A stretch of 64,000 bases of DNA from Pedobacter borealis DSM 19626 (GTDB lineage Bacteria > Bacteroidota > Bacteroidia > Sphingobacteriales > Sphingobacteriaceae): the NCBI RefSeq assembly GCF_000708285.2, contig NZ_JAUG01000013.1:1-64000 (forward strand). Direction: 5' to 3'. The notes beneath the pieces were generated by a model. That model was not told the DNA's origin, searched no databases, and was given only the letters and a program-made list of their open reading frames with translations. This document shows positions 37,418 through 46,104 of this stretch, in pieces. Numbering within the stretch: position 1 is the stretch's first letter; every line of letters begins with the position of its first letter. Made by a program: the position numbers and the translations under genes.

Positions 37418-38155
37418 ATGAAAATATTAGTTTGTATCAGTAATGTGCCAGACACAACGACAAAAATAACTTTTACTAATGATAATACCGAATTCAATAC
37501 GTCAGGAGTGCAATATATTGTTAATCCATATGATGAAATCGCTTTATCAAGGGCAATTGAGCTAACTGAAGGCGGTAAAGGAACGGTAACGGTTATTAAT
37601 GTAGGCGAAGCAGGTAATGATCCAACCATTAGAAAAGCGCTTGCAATTGGTGCAGATGATGCGGTTAGGGTTAATGCGGCACCTAGAGATGCTTATTTCG
37701 TGGCAAAACAGATTGCAGAATATGCAAAAGATAAAGATTTCAATCTAATTTTAACTGGTCGTGAATCTATCGATTACAATGGAAATCAGGTTGCTGCAAT
37801 GGTTGGTGAGTTTTTAGATATCCCTTCAGTATCTATTATCAAAAAATTAGATGTTGATGGTGATACAGCGACGATTGAGAGAGAAATTGAAGGTGGTAAA
37901 GAAGTTTTAACCGTTTCTGGCAAGTTTGTTGCCAGTTGTGCTGAAGGTGTGGCAGAGCCAAAAATCCCGAATATGCGTGGTATCATGAGTGCCAGAACAA
38001 AACCATTGGTTGTAGTAGATGCAGTTGCTATTGAAGAAGTAACCAAGGTTACGAAATATGAAACCCCTGCTCCGCGCGGAACGGTTAAGTTAATTCCTGC
38101 CGACCAAACAGAATCGTTAATTGGTTTACTTCACAGCGAAGCTAAAGTAATATAA
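37418..38155 (+). CDS. etfB: Electron transfer flavoprotein, beta subunit
   Basis: Small subunit of the heterodimeric ETF, which passes electrons from acyl-CoA dehydrogenases to the quinone pool. 245 residues. Signatures ILVCISNVPDTTTK at the start, NPYDEIALSRAIEL and DYNGNQVAAMVGEFLDIPSV are present; the AMP-binding region follows. Pairs with etfA 103 bp downstream. Confidence 0.95.
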   Translation: MKILVCISNVPDTTTKITFTNDNTEFNTSGVQYIVNPYDEIALSRAIELTEGGKGTVTVINVGEAGNDPTIRKALAIGADDAVRVNAAPRDAYFVAKQIAEYAKDKDFNLILTGRESIDYNGNQVAAMVGEFLDIPSVSIIKKLDVDGDTATIEREIEGGKEVLTVSGKFVASCAEGVAEPKIPNMRGIMSARTKPLVVVDAVAIEEVTKVTKYETPAPRGTVKLIPADQTESLIGLLHSEAKVI

Positions 38156-38226
38156 AGCAGTTGGCAATTTCCAGTTGTCTAATAATAAAAGAGATAATAA
38201 ATAGAATTAATTTCATTTAAAAATAA

Positions 38227-38254
38227 AAGTCCCCTTCAGGGGATTTAGGGGTAA
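38227..38254 (+). repeat. Dispersed CCCCTTCAGGGG repeat in the etfA leader
   Basis: 28-bp copy identical to the one inside folD at 21006-21033. Ends 4 bp before the etfA ATG at 38259, so it lies in the untranslated leader and may cover the ribosome-binding region. Confidence 0.9.
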
Positions 38255-38258
38255 ATAT

Positions 38259-39227
38259 ATGTCAGTATTAGTATATGTAGAACAAGCTGAGGGGAAATTT
38301 AAGAAATCTGTGTTTGAAGCCGTATCTTATGCCAAAGCCATTGCCGATCAACAATCAACTCATTTAACCGCAATTTCTATTGGCGATGTAGCCGACAGCG
38401 AATTAAAGGAATTGGGTAAATACGGTGCATCAAAAGTACTAAACGTAAATGCCGATCAATTAAAAACCTTTGTAAATCAAGCCTATGCAAGTGTTATTGC
38501 TGCAGCAGCAGAAAAAGAAGGTGCCGATATTGTAGTTTTATCTAACTCTTTCTCTGGTAAAGGTTTAGCGCCACGTATTGCAGTAAAACTTAAAGCGGGT
38601 TTAGCTGATGGTGCGGTAGAATTACCGAGTACTGATGGTAAATTTTCGGTTAAGAAAACGGCTTTCTCAGGTAAAGCCTTTGCCATTACCGAATTAACAT
38701 CGGCCAATAAAGTAATTGCTTTAAATCCAAATGCTTTTGGTGTTAAAGAAAATGCTACAGATGCGGCAATAGAGGCCTTTACTGCTGATGTTAAACAATC
38801 AGACTTAGGAACTGTTATTAAAGAGATTGTTAGGGCAACTGATAAAGTTTCATTACCTGATGCAGAATTGGTAGTTTCGGCTGGCAGAGGTTTAAAAGGA
38901 CCAGAAAACTGGGGAATGATCGAAGAATTGGCTGGTTTGTTGGGTGCTGCTACAGCATGTTCTAAACCGGTATCGGATGCAGACTGGAGACCACATTCAG
39001 AGCACGTTGGTCAAACCGGTATTGCCATTAGCCCTAATCTTTATATTGCTATCGGTATTTCTGGCGCTATCCAGCATTTGGCTGGCGTTAGTTCATCAAA
39101 AGTGATTGTAGTAATCAACAAAGATCCGGAAGCGCCTTTCTTCAAAGTGGCCGATTATGGTATTGTTGGCGATGCTTTTGAGGTTGTACCAAAGTTAATT
39201 GAAGCATTAAAAGCACATAAAGCATAA
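38259..39227 (+). CDS. etfA: Electron transfer flavoprotein, alpha subunit
   Basis: FAD-binding large subunit of ETF. 322 residues; the C-terminal FAD domain contains SAGRGLKGPENW, TGIAISPNLYIAIGISGAIQHLAG and INKDPEAPFFKVADYGIVGD, the classic signature. Second gene of the etfBA pair. Confidence 0.96.
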   Translation: MSVLVYVEQAEGKFKKSVFEAVSYAKAIADQQSTHLTAISIGDVADSELKELGKYGASKVLNVNADQLKTFVNQAYASVIAAAAEKEGADIVVLSNSFSGKGLAPRIAVKLKAGLADGAVELPSTDGKFSVKKTAFSGKAFAITELTSANKVIALNPNAFGVKENATDAAIEAFTADVKQSDLGTVIKEIVRATDKVSLPDAELVVSAGRGLKGPENWGMIEELAGLLGAATACSKPVSDADWRPHSEHVGQTGIAISPNLYIAIGISGAIQHLAGVSSSKVIVVINKDPEAPFFKVADYGIVGDAFEVVPKLIEALKAHKA

Positions 39228-39240
39228 AAATAAACCTTTA

Positions 39241-39270
39241 AACCTCGCAGGTTCCAAAACCTGCGAGGTT
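39241..39270. terminator. Hairpin between etfA and the bifunctional nuclease gene
   Basis: A perfect 13-bp stem (AACCTCGCAGGTT and its complement, loop CCAA). No clear T-run; may be a repeat rather than a strict terminator. Related in core to the 5893 hairpin. Confidence 0.5.
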
Positions 39271-39282
39271 TGGAAAACAAAT

Positions 39283-39897
39283 ATGAAAAAAGTTAAATTA
39301 GATATTGTAGGTTTATCTTACAGCCAGACTCAATCTGGTGCTTATGCCCTTGTTTTAGGAGAAGTAAATGGACGCCGCCGCTTACCGATTATTATTGGTG
39401 CATTTGAAGCACAGGCCATTGCTATAGAAATTGAGAAAATGACTCCTAGTAGGCCATTAACACATGATTTATTTAAATCGATGGCTGATACTTTTCATAT
39501 CAATATCCAGGAAATTATCATCTACAATCTGGTTGATGGTGTTTTTTACGCAAAGTTGATCTGCAGTGATGGTAAAAACACACATGAAGTTGATGCCAGA
39601 ACATCTGATGCCATTGCTTTGGCTGTTAGGTTTAATGCCATGATTTATACTTACGAATTTATTTTGGCTTCTGCCGGAATCGTAATAGAAGGGAATGATT
39701 TTCTTTTTCTCGAAAATATGGATTCTATTGCAAAAGAACCTGAAGCAGATAGCTTGCCTACCTCAACCCAGCAACAAGGTTTTGGTGATTTAACATTAGA
39801 AGAACTTCAGCAAAAGTTACAGGAAGCCATTGCCGAAGAAGCCTATGAAAAGGCCGCAAGATTAAGAGATGAATTGAATAAACGCGGAACATCTTAG
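39283..39897 (+). CDS. Bifunctional nuclease domain protein (DUF151) with UVR motif
   Basis: 204 residues: an N-terminal BFN/DUF151 domain (about 1-135, LPIIIGAFEAQAIAIEIE, VDARTSDAIALAVR) and a C-terminal UvrB/C-type UVR motif (about 170-202, LQEAIAEEAYEKAARLRDEL). Plant and bacterial BFN proteins are reported to have RNase and DNase activity; whether this one does is inferred. Confidence 0.88.
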   Translation: MKKVKLDIVGLSYSQTQSGAYALVLGEVNGRRRLPIIIGAFEAQAIAIEIEKMTPSRPLTHDLFKSMADTFHINIQEIIIYNLVDGVFYAKLICSDGKNTHEVDARTSDAIALAVRFNAMIYTYEFILASAGIVIEGNDFLFLENMDSIAKEPEADSLPTSTQQQGFGDLTLEELQQKLQEAIAEEAYEKAARLRDELNKRGTS

Positions 39898-40085
39898 TAG
39901 TGTTGCTCATAAAAATGTTTATCTGATCAAAATTTGTCTAGATTTTTTCTCAAGTCCTTCCTATAAAAAGCTAAATTCTAAAATGAGCCAAATTGTTTAA
40001 AATAATTTAGGTTCATTTTGAATTATCATTCAAAATAGTTCTATATTCAGCTTTTACTTTCAATAATTCAAACTAAACTATTATT

Positions 40086-41465
40086 ATGAACGTTAAGTTT
40101 CGCTTAACTATAATGAGTTTCATGCAATTCTTTGTATGGGCTGCCTGGTTAATTACGATTGCAAATTATTGGTTCGGAACCAAACAATGGGACGGTGCAG
40201 ATTTTGGGGTAATTTTCTCTACAATGGGCATTGCATCGCTATTTATGCCAACCATAACAGGTATTCTTGCAGATAAATGGATCAATGCAGAAAAGTTATA
40301 TGCTATTTTACATATCCTTTACGCAGCCACCATGTTCTATCTGCCTCAAGTAGAAGATCCGCACACTTTCTTTTGGGTAATATTGGTGTCTATGTGTTTT
40401 TATATGCCAACCATTGCATTAAGTAACTCAATTAGCTACACAACGTTAAAAAACGGCAACTTCGATGTTGTAAAAAACTTTCCACCTATCCGCGTTTGGG
40501 GAACGGTTGGTTTTATTGCAGCCATGTGGCTTACCAATTTAACCGGGAATAAAGCAAGTGCAAATCAGTTCTACATTGCAGGTATTAGCGCATTAATGCT
40601 TGGATTATACTCTTTCACGCTTCCTGCCTGTAAACCTTTAAATCTGATCAGTGAGAAAAAAACATTCGCACAGAAGCTAGGCTTAGAATCATTCAAGCTG
40701 TTTGCTGATTACAAAATGGCCTTGTTTTTTATCTTCTCTATGTTTTTAGGGGCTGCATTGCAATTAACCAATGCTTATGGTGATGTTTTCCTGGATGAAT
40801 TTAAATTATTCCCTGTTTTTGCAGAATCTTTTGTAATCCGCTATTCCACGATCATTTTATCCATCTCTCAAATATCGGAAACACTGTTTATTCTTGCTAT
40901 TCCATTCTTTTTGAAAAGATTTGGGATTAAATGGGTAATTGCAATTGCCATGTTTGCCTGGGTATTACGTTTCGGGTTATTTGCCTTTGGCGATCCTTCT
41001 ACCAATTTATGGATGATCATTACCTCTTGTATTGTATACGGCATGGCATTCGATTTCTTTAATATTTCCGGATCACTGTTCGTAGAAACATCAACCACAC
41101 CAAAAACACGTTCATCTGCTCAAGGTTTATTTATGATGATGACTAACGGTTTTGGAGCTGTGTTTGGAAGTTTAGTGTCAGGTTGGATGATCAATAAATA
41201 TTTTACTACCTATTATAGCAGTATTGATTCATTATCTAAATACGTAAAGAGCGAAGCAGACAATAAACATCTCCTTCAATTTTTGAAAAATAAAGGAATC
41301 AGTGTATTAGAAAATGGAAATTTAAGCAGGGCTTTAGATGTGAAAGACTGGCACAACATCTGGTTATCTTTCACCATTTATGTGCTGGTTATTGCCATAG
41401 TTTTTGTAGTCATATTTAAACACAAACATACACGAGCAGAAGTAGAGGCCATTAACCATTTATAA
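40086..41465 (+). CDS. Nucleoside:H+ symporter (NupG-like, MFS)
   Basis: 459-residue inner-membrane permease with about twelve membrane segments, of the nucleoside:proton symporter family. The N-terminus MNVKFRLTIMSFMQFFVWAAW and the FMPTITGILADKW loop are characteristic. Proposed to import nucleosides. Fifteen bp upstream of the DUF3667 gene, probably an operon. Confidence 0.85.
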   Translation: MNVKFRLTIMSFMQFFVWAAWLITIANYWFGTKQWDGADFGVIFSTMGIASLFMPTITGILADKWINAEKLYAILHILYAATMFYLPQVEDPHTFFWVILVSMCFYMPTIALSNSISYTTLKNGNFDVVKNFPPIRVWGTVGFIAAMWLTNLTGNKASANQFYIAGISALMLGLYSFTLPACKPLNLISEKKTFAQKLGLESFKLFADYKMALFFIFSMFLGAALQLTNAYGDVFLDEFKLFPVFAESFVIRYSTIILSISQISETLFILAIPFFLKRFGIKWVIAIAMFAWVLRFGLFAFGDPSTNLWMIITSCIVYGMAFDFFNISGSLFVETSTTPKTRSSAQGLFMMMTNGFGAVFGSLVSGWMINKYFTTYYSSIDSLSKYVKSEADNKHLLQFLKNKGISVLENGNLSRALDVKDWHNIWLSFTIYVLVIAIVFVVIFKHKHTRAEVEAINHL

Positions 41466-41479
41466 TTTCGATTTATCCT

Positions 41480-42601
41480 ATGTCAGCTGGTAAGTATAGA
41501 AAAGAACACAACTGCCTAAACTGTGGCGCTCATGTAGAAAAACATTATTGTAGCGATTGCGGTCAGCCAAATTTAGAGTTAAAAGAAAGTTTCTGGGCAT
41601 TTATTAGTCATAGTATAGCGCATTACTTTCATTTCGACAATAAATTCTTTCAAACCCTCTCTCCTCTTTTAACAAAGCCCGGGCAGGTTACGCTCGATTA
41701 TTTAGCTGGCAAAAGAGCCAGGTATATTAATCCGGTGAGTATGTATATTTTTGTTTCCATCGTATATTTTTTGGTGGTGTACTCACCAAAACATGGACAA
41801 AAAGAAAAACATGATATCGGTATCAGCTTTGAAAAGAAAAAGGATGAAAATGTTACCGATAGTGTAAATAAGGCGCTGAAGCTTCCGGGAGTGCCTAAAG
41901 CTATTGCGAATAGAACTGTAAAATCGCTTAATAAAGTAATAAAAACAAAAGACTTTAAGGGGCTTACTTTTGCAGATCAGGAAAAAGAATTAAATAGACT
42001 TAGAGCTGAAAACAACAAGCTAAAATCTGATTCCATTGCCGATATGATCGAAGATTTTAGTGATATCCATATCGAAAGGAACGATAGTACCTATGCGGCT
42101 TATTTAGGTAGGCAGGAAAAATTGCCTTTAGCTTACCGGGATAATTGGTATGAGCGGATGATCAAAAAAAGGGCAATTAATATCGGTGAAAAATCAGAAG
42201 TAATTCAAGAAACTTTAGAACATAACCGACCAAAACAATTCTTTTTGCTGATGCCTTTATTGGCGCTTTTTATTATGTGGAATTTCAGGAAAAACCACAT
42301 TTACTATTTAGATCACCTGATTTTTACCATCCATGGAATGATGGTTTATTTTATTATCTCCATTTTTACTCAACCCATCATGAAACATGTTTTTGGTGAA
42401 GACTCTGTGGTAAGTAATATTATTAAAGTGGGTGTTACGGTATTTTTGTTCTGGTACATGTTTAAGGCCCTTACCATTTTTTATCAGCGCAAAACCTGGA
42501 GCACGATATTTAAAATCTTCTGGATTTTGATTCTGTATGCTGTGGCCTTCAAGTTATCGGAAATGGCAATGATCAATTTGATTTATTATGTAGCTACTTA
42601 G
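41480..42601 (+). CDS. DUF3667-domain membrane protein
   Basis: 373 residues. A zinc-ribbon-like start (CLNCGAHVEKHYCSDCGQPN: four Cys at 14-34) is followed by the DUF3667 region with LLTKPGQVTLDYLAGKRARYINPVSMYIF, a first membrane segment, a long charged cytoplasmic or periplasmic stretch (about 110-245) and four C-terminal membrane segments. Function unknown. Follows the nucleoside permease gene. Confidence 0.85.
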   Translation: MSAGKYRKEHNCLNCGAHVEKHYCSDCGQPNLELKESFWAFISHSIAHYFHFDNKFFQTLSPLLTKPGQVTLDYLAGKRARYINPVSMYIFVSIVYFLVVYSPKHGQKEKHDIGISFEKKKDENVTDSVNKALKLPGVPKAIANRTVKSLNKVIKTKDFKGLTFADQEKELNRLRAENNKLKSDSIADMIEDFSDIHIERNDSTYAAYLGRQEKLPLAYRDNWYERMIKKRAINIGEKSEVIQETLEHNRPKQFFLLMPLLALFIMWNFRKNHIYYLDHLIFTIHGMMVYFIISIFTQPIMKHVFGEDSVVSNIIKVGVTVFLFWYMFKALTIFYQRKTWSTIFKIFWILILYAVAFKLSEMAMINLIYYVAT

Positions 42602-42608
42602 CGCGCAA

Positions 42609-42677
42609 CGTCATGCTGAACTTGTTTCAGCATCTTTCTTGCAAGAGATAGACCCTGAAATGAATTCAGGGTGACGA
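42609..42677. repeat. REP-like palindromic doublet
   Basis: CGTCATGCTGAACTTGTTTC with a second arm CCTGAAATGAATTCAGGGTG, right after the DUF3667 stop. Confidence 0.85.
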
Positions 42678-42701
42678 CTGTTAAGGGAATACCCCGAATA
42701 A

Positions 42702-42735
42702 AAAAAACCACCCGATAGTATCGAGTGGTTTTTTA
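42702..42735. terminator. Bidirectional terminator between DUF3667 and gltA
   Basis: A stem AAACCACCCGAT/ATCGAGTGGTTT with one mismatch, A-run on one side and T-run on the other. Confidence 0.8.
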
Positions 42736-42747
42736 TGCTTAATGAAA

Positions 42748-44037
42748 TTATTTTCTATCCTTAAGCTCAACAAATTCTCTATCTGTTTCACCTACATAAA
42801 TCTGGCGAGGGCGACCAATCGGCTCTTTATTCTCGTGCATTTCTTTCCATTGTGCAATCCATCCTGGTAAACGGCCTAAAGCAAATAGAACGGTAAACAT
42901 TTCAGATGGGAAGCCTAATGCGCGGTAAATAATACCTGAATAGAAATCTACATTTGGATATAACTTACGGTCGATGAAGTATTGATCAGTTAAAGCTGCT
43001 TCTTCTAACTTTTTGGCAATTTCTAAAATCGGGTCATCAATGCCTAGGTTTTCCAGAATATCATCACAAGCTTTTTTAATGATTTTAGCTCTTGGATCGA
43101 AGTTTTTATAAACCCTGTGCCCAAAGCCCATCATACGGAATGGATCGTTTTTGTCTTTCGCTTTTGCAATCCACTTCTCTGTATCACCTCCATCAGCTTT
43201 AATCAACTCAAGCATATCGATTACAGCCTGGTTTGCACCACCATGTAGTGGGCCCCAAAGTGCAGCAATACCAGCAGCAATTGAAGCATATAAATTACAA
43301 TCAGATGAACCTACGATACGAACGGTAGATGCGGAACAGTTTTGCTCGTGATCTGCATGCAGAATAAGCAATTTATTCATCGCATTAACCACGATTGGAT
43401 TTACATCATAATCTTCTGTACGTTGTCCAAATGTCATCCAAAGGAAATTGGTTACATAATCGTATTTATTTTTTGGATAAATAAGTGGATGACCTAATGA
43501 TTTTTTATAAACGAAAGAAACAATGGTTGGGAATTTAGCCAAAAGTTTGATAATGGTTAAATCTTGTTCTTCTGCGGTTTGATTTGGTTTTAAGCACTCT
43601 GGGTAGAATGTAGACAATGAGAAGATCAGGGAACCTAATTGGCCCATTGGATGAGATCTTGATGGGTAACCATCAAAAAATTTCTTCATATCCTCATGAA
43701 TGAGTGTATGTTTGCTGATTTCGGCCTGTAATCCTTCTAATTGAGTTTGCGTTGGAAGATCACCATAAATAATCAGATAAATAACCTCTAAAAAACTCGA
43801 TTTTGCAGCAAGCTCTTCGATCGAATAACCTCTATATTTTAAAATGCCTTTTTCACCATCTAAAAAAGTGATTTTACTCTTTGTAGAACCAGTATTTTTA
43901 AAACCAGTATCTAAAGTAACAAAACCTATTAGATCTCTTAATTTTGAAATATCAATGGCCTTTTCATCTTCTGTTCCTGTAATTACTGGCAATTCTACTG
44001 TCTTACCATCAACTTTTATCTCTGCAATATCTGACAT
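42748..44037 (-). CDS. gltA: Citrate synthase
   Basis: Entry enzyme of the TCA cycle: oxaloacetate plus acetyl-CoA. 429 residues, hexameric type II form. Catalytic parts are seen in LILHADHEQNCSAST, GPLHGGANQAV and FGHRVYKNFDPRA, plus the C-terminal RPRQIYVGE. Its own transcription unit with a strong downstream terminator. Confidence 0.97.
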   Translation of the reverse strand: MSDIAEIKVDGKTVELPVITGTEDEKAIDISKLRDLIGFVTLDTGFKNTGSTKSKITFLDGEKGILKYRGYSIEELAAKSSFLEVIYLIIYGDLPTQTQLEGLQAEISKHTLIHEDMKKFFDGYPSRSHPMGQLGSLIFSLSTFYPECLKPNQTAEEQDLTIIKLLAKFPTIVSFVYKKSLGHPLIYPKNKYDYVTNFLWMTFGQRTEDYDVNPIVVNAMNKLLILHADHEQNCSASTVRIVGSSDCNLYASIAAGIAALWGPLHGGANQAVIDMLELIKADGGDTEKWIAKAKDKNDPFRMMGFGHRVYKNFDPRAKIIKKACDDILENLGIDDPILEIAKKLEEAALTDQYFIDRKLYPNVDFYSGIIYRALGFPSEMFTVLFALGRLPGWIAQWKEMHENKEPIGRPRQIYVGETDREFVELKDRK

Positions 44038-44170
44038 ATTATTGTATTGTGTTTATAGCTTTCTAAATTATATAAAATTAATATACATGCATAACAAATC
44101 TGTTAAATTAATATGAATAATTGGTCAAAATGACGTAACAATCATGCTTAATTAAAACAGGTTTAGCACC

Positions 44171-44701
44171 TTATTTTGCTTTAATCTCCTCGGCAACTCT
44201 ACCGCATTCTAACATTTCGTTACCGTAATAAGGATTTTTAATTTCCTTTTCGGTTGATAACCAGTCACCTCCGTTTCCTTTATTCGCCATTGGGCAATGC
44301 TGAACATAGATTGTGCCTTTTTCTATTTCTGCATTTTTAAGTAAAGCAATTAAATCGGCACTTAAAACGGTGAAATCTTTTCGTTGCGCAACCAGGTTGT
44401 TACTTGAAGCAATTTTTTCGGCAATCTCAGCAGTAGGTTCGCAACCTTCGTAGGCAGCTAAACTATTTTTTAATACTGCAGCAGTTTTTTGGGCAGCTGC
44501 AGCATCAGATTTTACCAGCGCATTTTTTAAATCTACATACTGCGTAAATATGGCTAGTTTCTTTTCATCTTTTATCGAAACCTCATTTTTAACCGATGCT
44601 GAATCTGTTTTTGTTGAATCTTTAGTTTCTGTAGATTTTTTTTCTGCCTGGTTACAGGCCATTAAAGCGGTAAGTATTACTAATCCGAATATTCTTTTCA
44701 T
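44171..44701 (-). CDS. DUF3347 lipoprotein
   Basis: 176-residue predicted lipoprotein. The signal peptide MKRIFGLVILTALMAC ends in a lipobox cysteine; a low-complexity Lys/Thr/Ser linker follows, then a DUF3347 domain (about 45-170) with IYVQHCPMANKGNGGDWLS, a His/Cys/Met-containing segment often linked to copper handling in this family. I start at 44701; a frame from 44722 would add seven residues ahead of the signal peptide. Confidence 0.85.
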   Translation of the reverse strand: MKRIFGLVILTALMACNQAEKKSTETKDSTKTDSASVKNEVSIKDEKKLAIFTQYVDLKNALVKSDAAAAQKTAAVLKNSLAAYEGCEPTAEIAEKIASSNNLVAQRKDFTVLSADLIALLKNAEIEKGTIYVQHCPMANKGNGGDWLSTEKEIKNPYYGNEMLECGRVAEEIKAK

Positions 44702-44752
44702 TGTATTTGGTTTTCGGCTCAAAATAGCAATTAAAATGGTAAATAAATAAAA

Positions 44753-44776
44753 AAGTCCCGATTTTCATCGGAACTT
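44753..44776 (-). terminator. Terminator of the first barrel gene
   Basis: A stem AAGTCCCGAT/ATCGGAACTT (one mismatch) followed on the minus strand by TTTTTTATTT, 20 bp after the stop of the gene at 44797. Confidence 0.75.
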
Positions 44777-44796
44777 TAAATTAAATGATGTTCTAA

Positions 44797-45348
44797 TTAT
44801 AATTTGAAATTATATCCTAATCTCAGGTTAAATTGACCGGTTTTCATGAAATAGAGATCAGAAGCGCTATTGTTTACATAACCTTCGTATTTTATACCCA
44901 AATCTAAACCATTTTTCCACTCGTAGCCTAAACCGCCTGTATAAATAAAGTTCATATTAGCACCATCTTTTATGGCCAAACCTGAACCTAACTCGGTACT
45001 TAGATACATTCTCTTGATCGGAAACACTCTAACGCCACCTAATAAAGGGATGAATTCGAATTTTAGCGGGCTTCCCTTCCATTTTAATCCGGTATAACCA
45101 CCTGAAGCAGTAAGGGCCACATAAGGACTTAAATCATATTGAAGTCTTACATCTGCACCATAACCATAATTCATTTCAGACTTGTCTGGAAATAATCCAC
45201 CGTTTACGCCTACCCCGATTTTAAAAGCCATACCGCTTCCTGGTGTCGTTGGTTCAGTAGAACCCATTGTTTGTGCCTTTAGATTTGACGTGGTTAAAAT
45301 TGCAGTGGCCGTTAAAGTCGTTGCAAAAAGTTTAGTAACTGTTTTCAT
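44797..45348 (-). CDS. Outer-membrane beta-barrel protein
   Basis: 183 residues. A signal peptide (1-25, ending LKAQ) is followed by an alternating-residue barrel region with glycine-aromatic strands and a C-terminal LGYNFKL ending in a hydrophobic residue, as in small OM porin-like barrels. Paralogous to the next gene upstream (45487-45987): the same YEWKNGLDLGIKYEGY-type strand occurs in both. Role unknown. Confidence 0.78.
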   Translation of the reverse strand: MKTVTKLFATTLTATAILTTSNLKAQTMGSTEPTTPGSGMAFKIGVGVNGGLFPDKSEMNYGYGADVRLQYDLSPYVALTASGGYTGLKWKGSPLKFEFIPLLGGVRVFPIKRMYLSTELGSGLAIKDGANMNFIYTGGLGYEWKNGLDLGIKYEGYVNNSASDLYFMKTGQFNLRLGYNFKL

Positions 45349-45440
45349 TTTAGATATTTTAAGTTATTAATTAAGGGTTTAGTTTATATACGTTAAAATA
45401 TCTGATGTAGATTTTCATTTTTTTCAGAATGTTATGAAAT

Positions 45441-45466
45441 AAAAAAGCCCCCTAAAAGGAGGCTTT
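45441..45466 (-). terminator. Terminator of the second barrel gene
   Basis: Stem AAAGCCCCCT/AGGAGGCTTT with one mismatch and T-run on the minus strand, 21 bp after the stop of the gene at 45487. Confidence 0.75.
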
Positions 45467-45486
45467 CAATATTATTTGTGATTAGC

Positions 45487-45987
45487 TTACAGGCTAAATC
45501 CGTATGCTAAACGTATACCGACAAAACCAATACTTCCGTTGTTAGAATAACCTTCGTATTTAGCCGCTAAATCTAAACCATTACTCCATGCATAACCAAT
45601 CGCAGGTGAATAAACAAATGAAGTGCCTGAACCTTTAGTAGTACCGAATCCAGCACCAAGTTCGGCTAAGCCATAAGCACCTGCTCCAGAGTCGTTAAAG
45701 AAATATTTCGCACCGGCTTTAACTGGGATAATTCCAAAACTTCCACCTCCGAAAGAGTCTTTTCTAGAAAAATTATTATAACCAGCTGTAACAGGAATAG
45801 ATAATTGTTTGTCAACATTAAATTGATATCTAATATCTCCACCTATTACTAGGCCATAACCTGTTGTTGTTCCTGCACCTACATTTAATCCTATGCCTAA
45901 ATTTCGAGATTGCGCGTTAGCATTTGTAGTAAAGAATAAAGCCACGACAGCTGCTGAAGTAGCAATGATTTTAGTAATTGTTTTCAT
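45487..45987 (-). CDS. Outer-membrane beta-barrel protein, paralogue
   Basis: 166 residues from the ATG at 45987. Signal peptide MKTITKIIATSAAVVALFF with cleavage near ANAQ, then a small barrel: YAWSNGLDLAAKYEGYSNNG and the end LAYGFSL mirror the protein at 44797. I reject the longer frame from 46098, which would place 37 unrelated residues ahead of the signal peptide. Each barrel gene has its own terminator, so they are separately transcribed tandem duplicates. Confidence 0.78.
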   Translation of the reverse strand: MKTITKIIATSAAVVALFFTTNANAQSRNLGIGLNVGAGTTTGYGLVIGGDIRYQFNVDKQLSIPVTAGYNNFSRKDSFGGGSFGIIPVKAGAKYFFNDSGAGAYGLAELGAGFGTTKGSGTSFVYSPAIGYAWSNGLDLAAKYEGYSNNGSIGFVGIRLAYGFSL

Positions 45988-46104
45988 TTTAAGATATTGT
46001 TTTTGAGTTAAACTAATATGCTGCAACGAATACAAAGGTTGTGCCAGAATGCCTTTTTTAGTACTATTTAGGCCATAAACCAACATTAAGATGACCAATA
46101 AAAG

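Noticed and set aside
45988..46098. Longer start for the second barrel gene
   Set aside because: Adds 37 unrelated residues before an obvious signal peptide.
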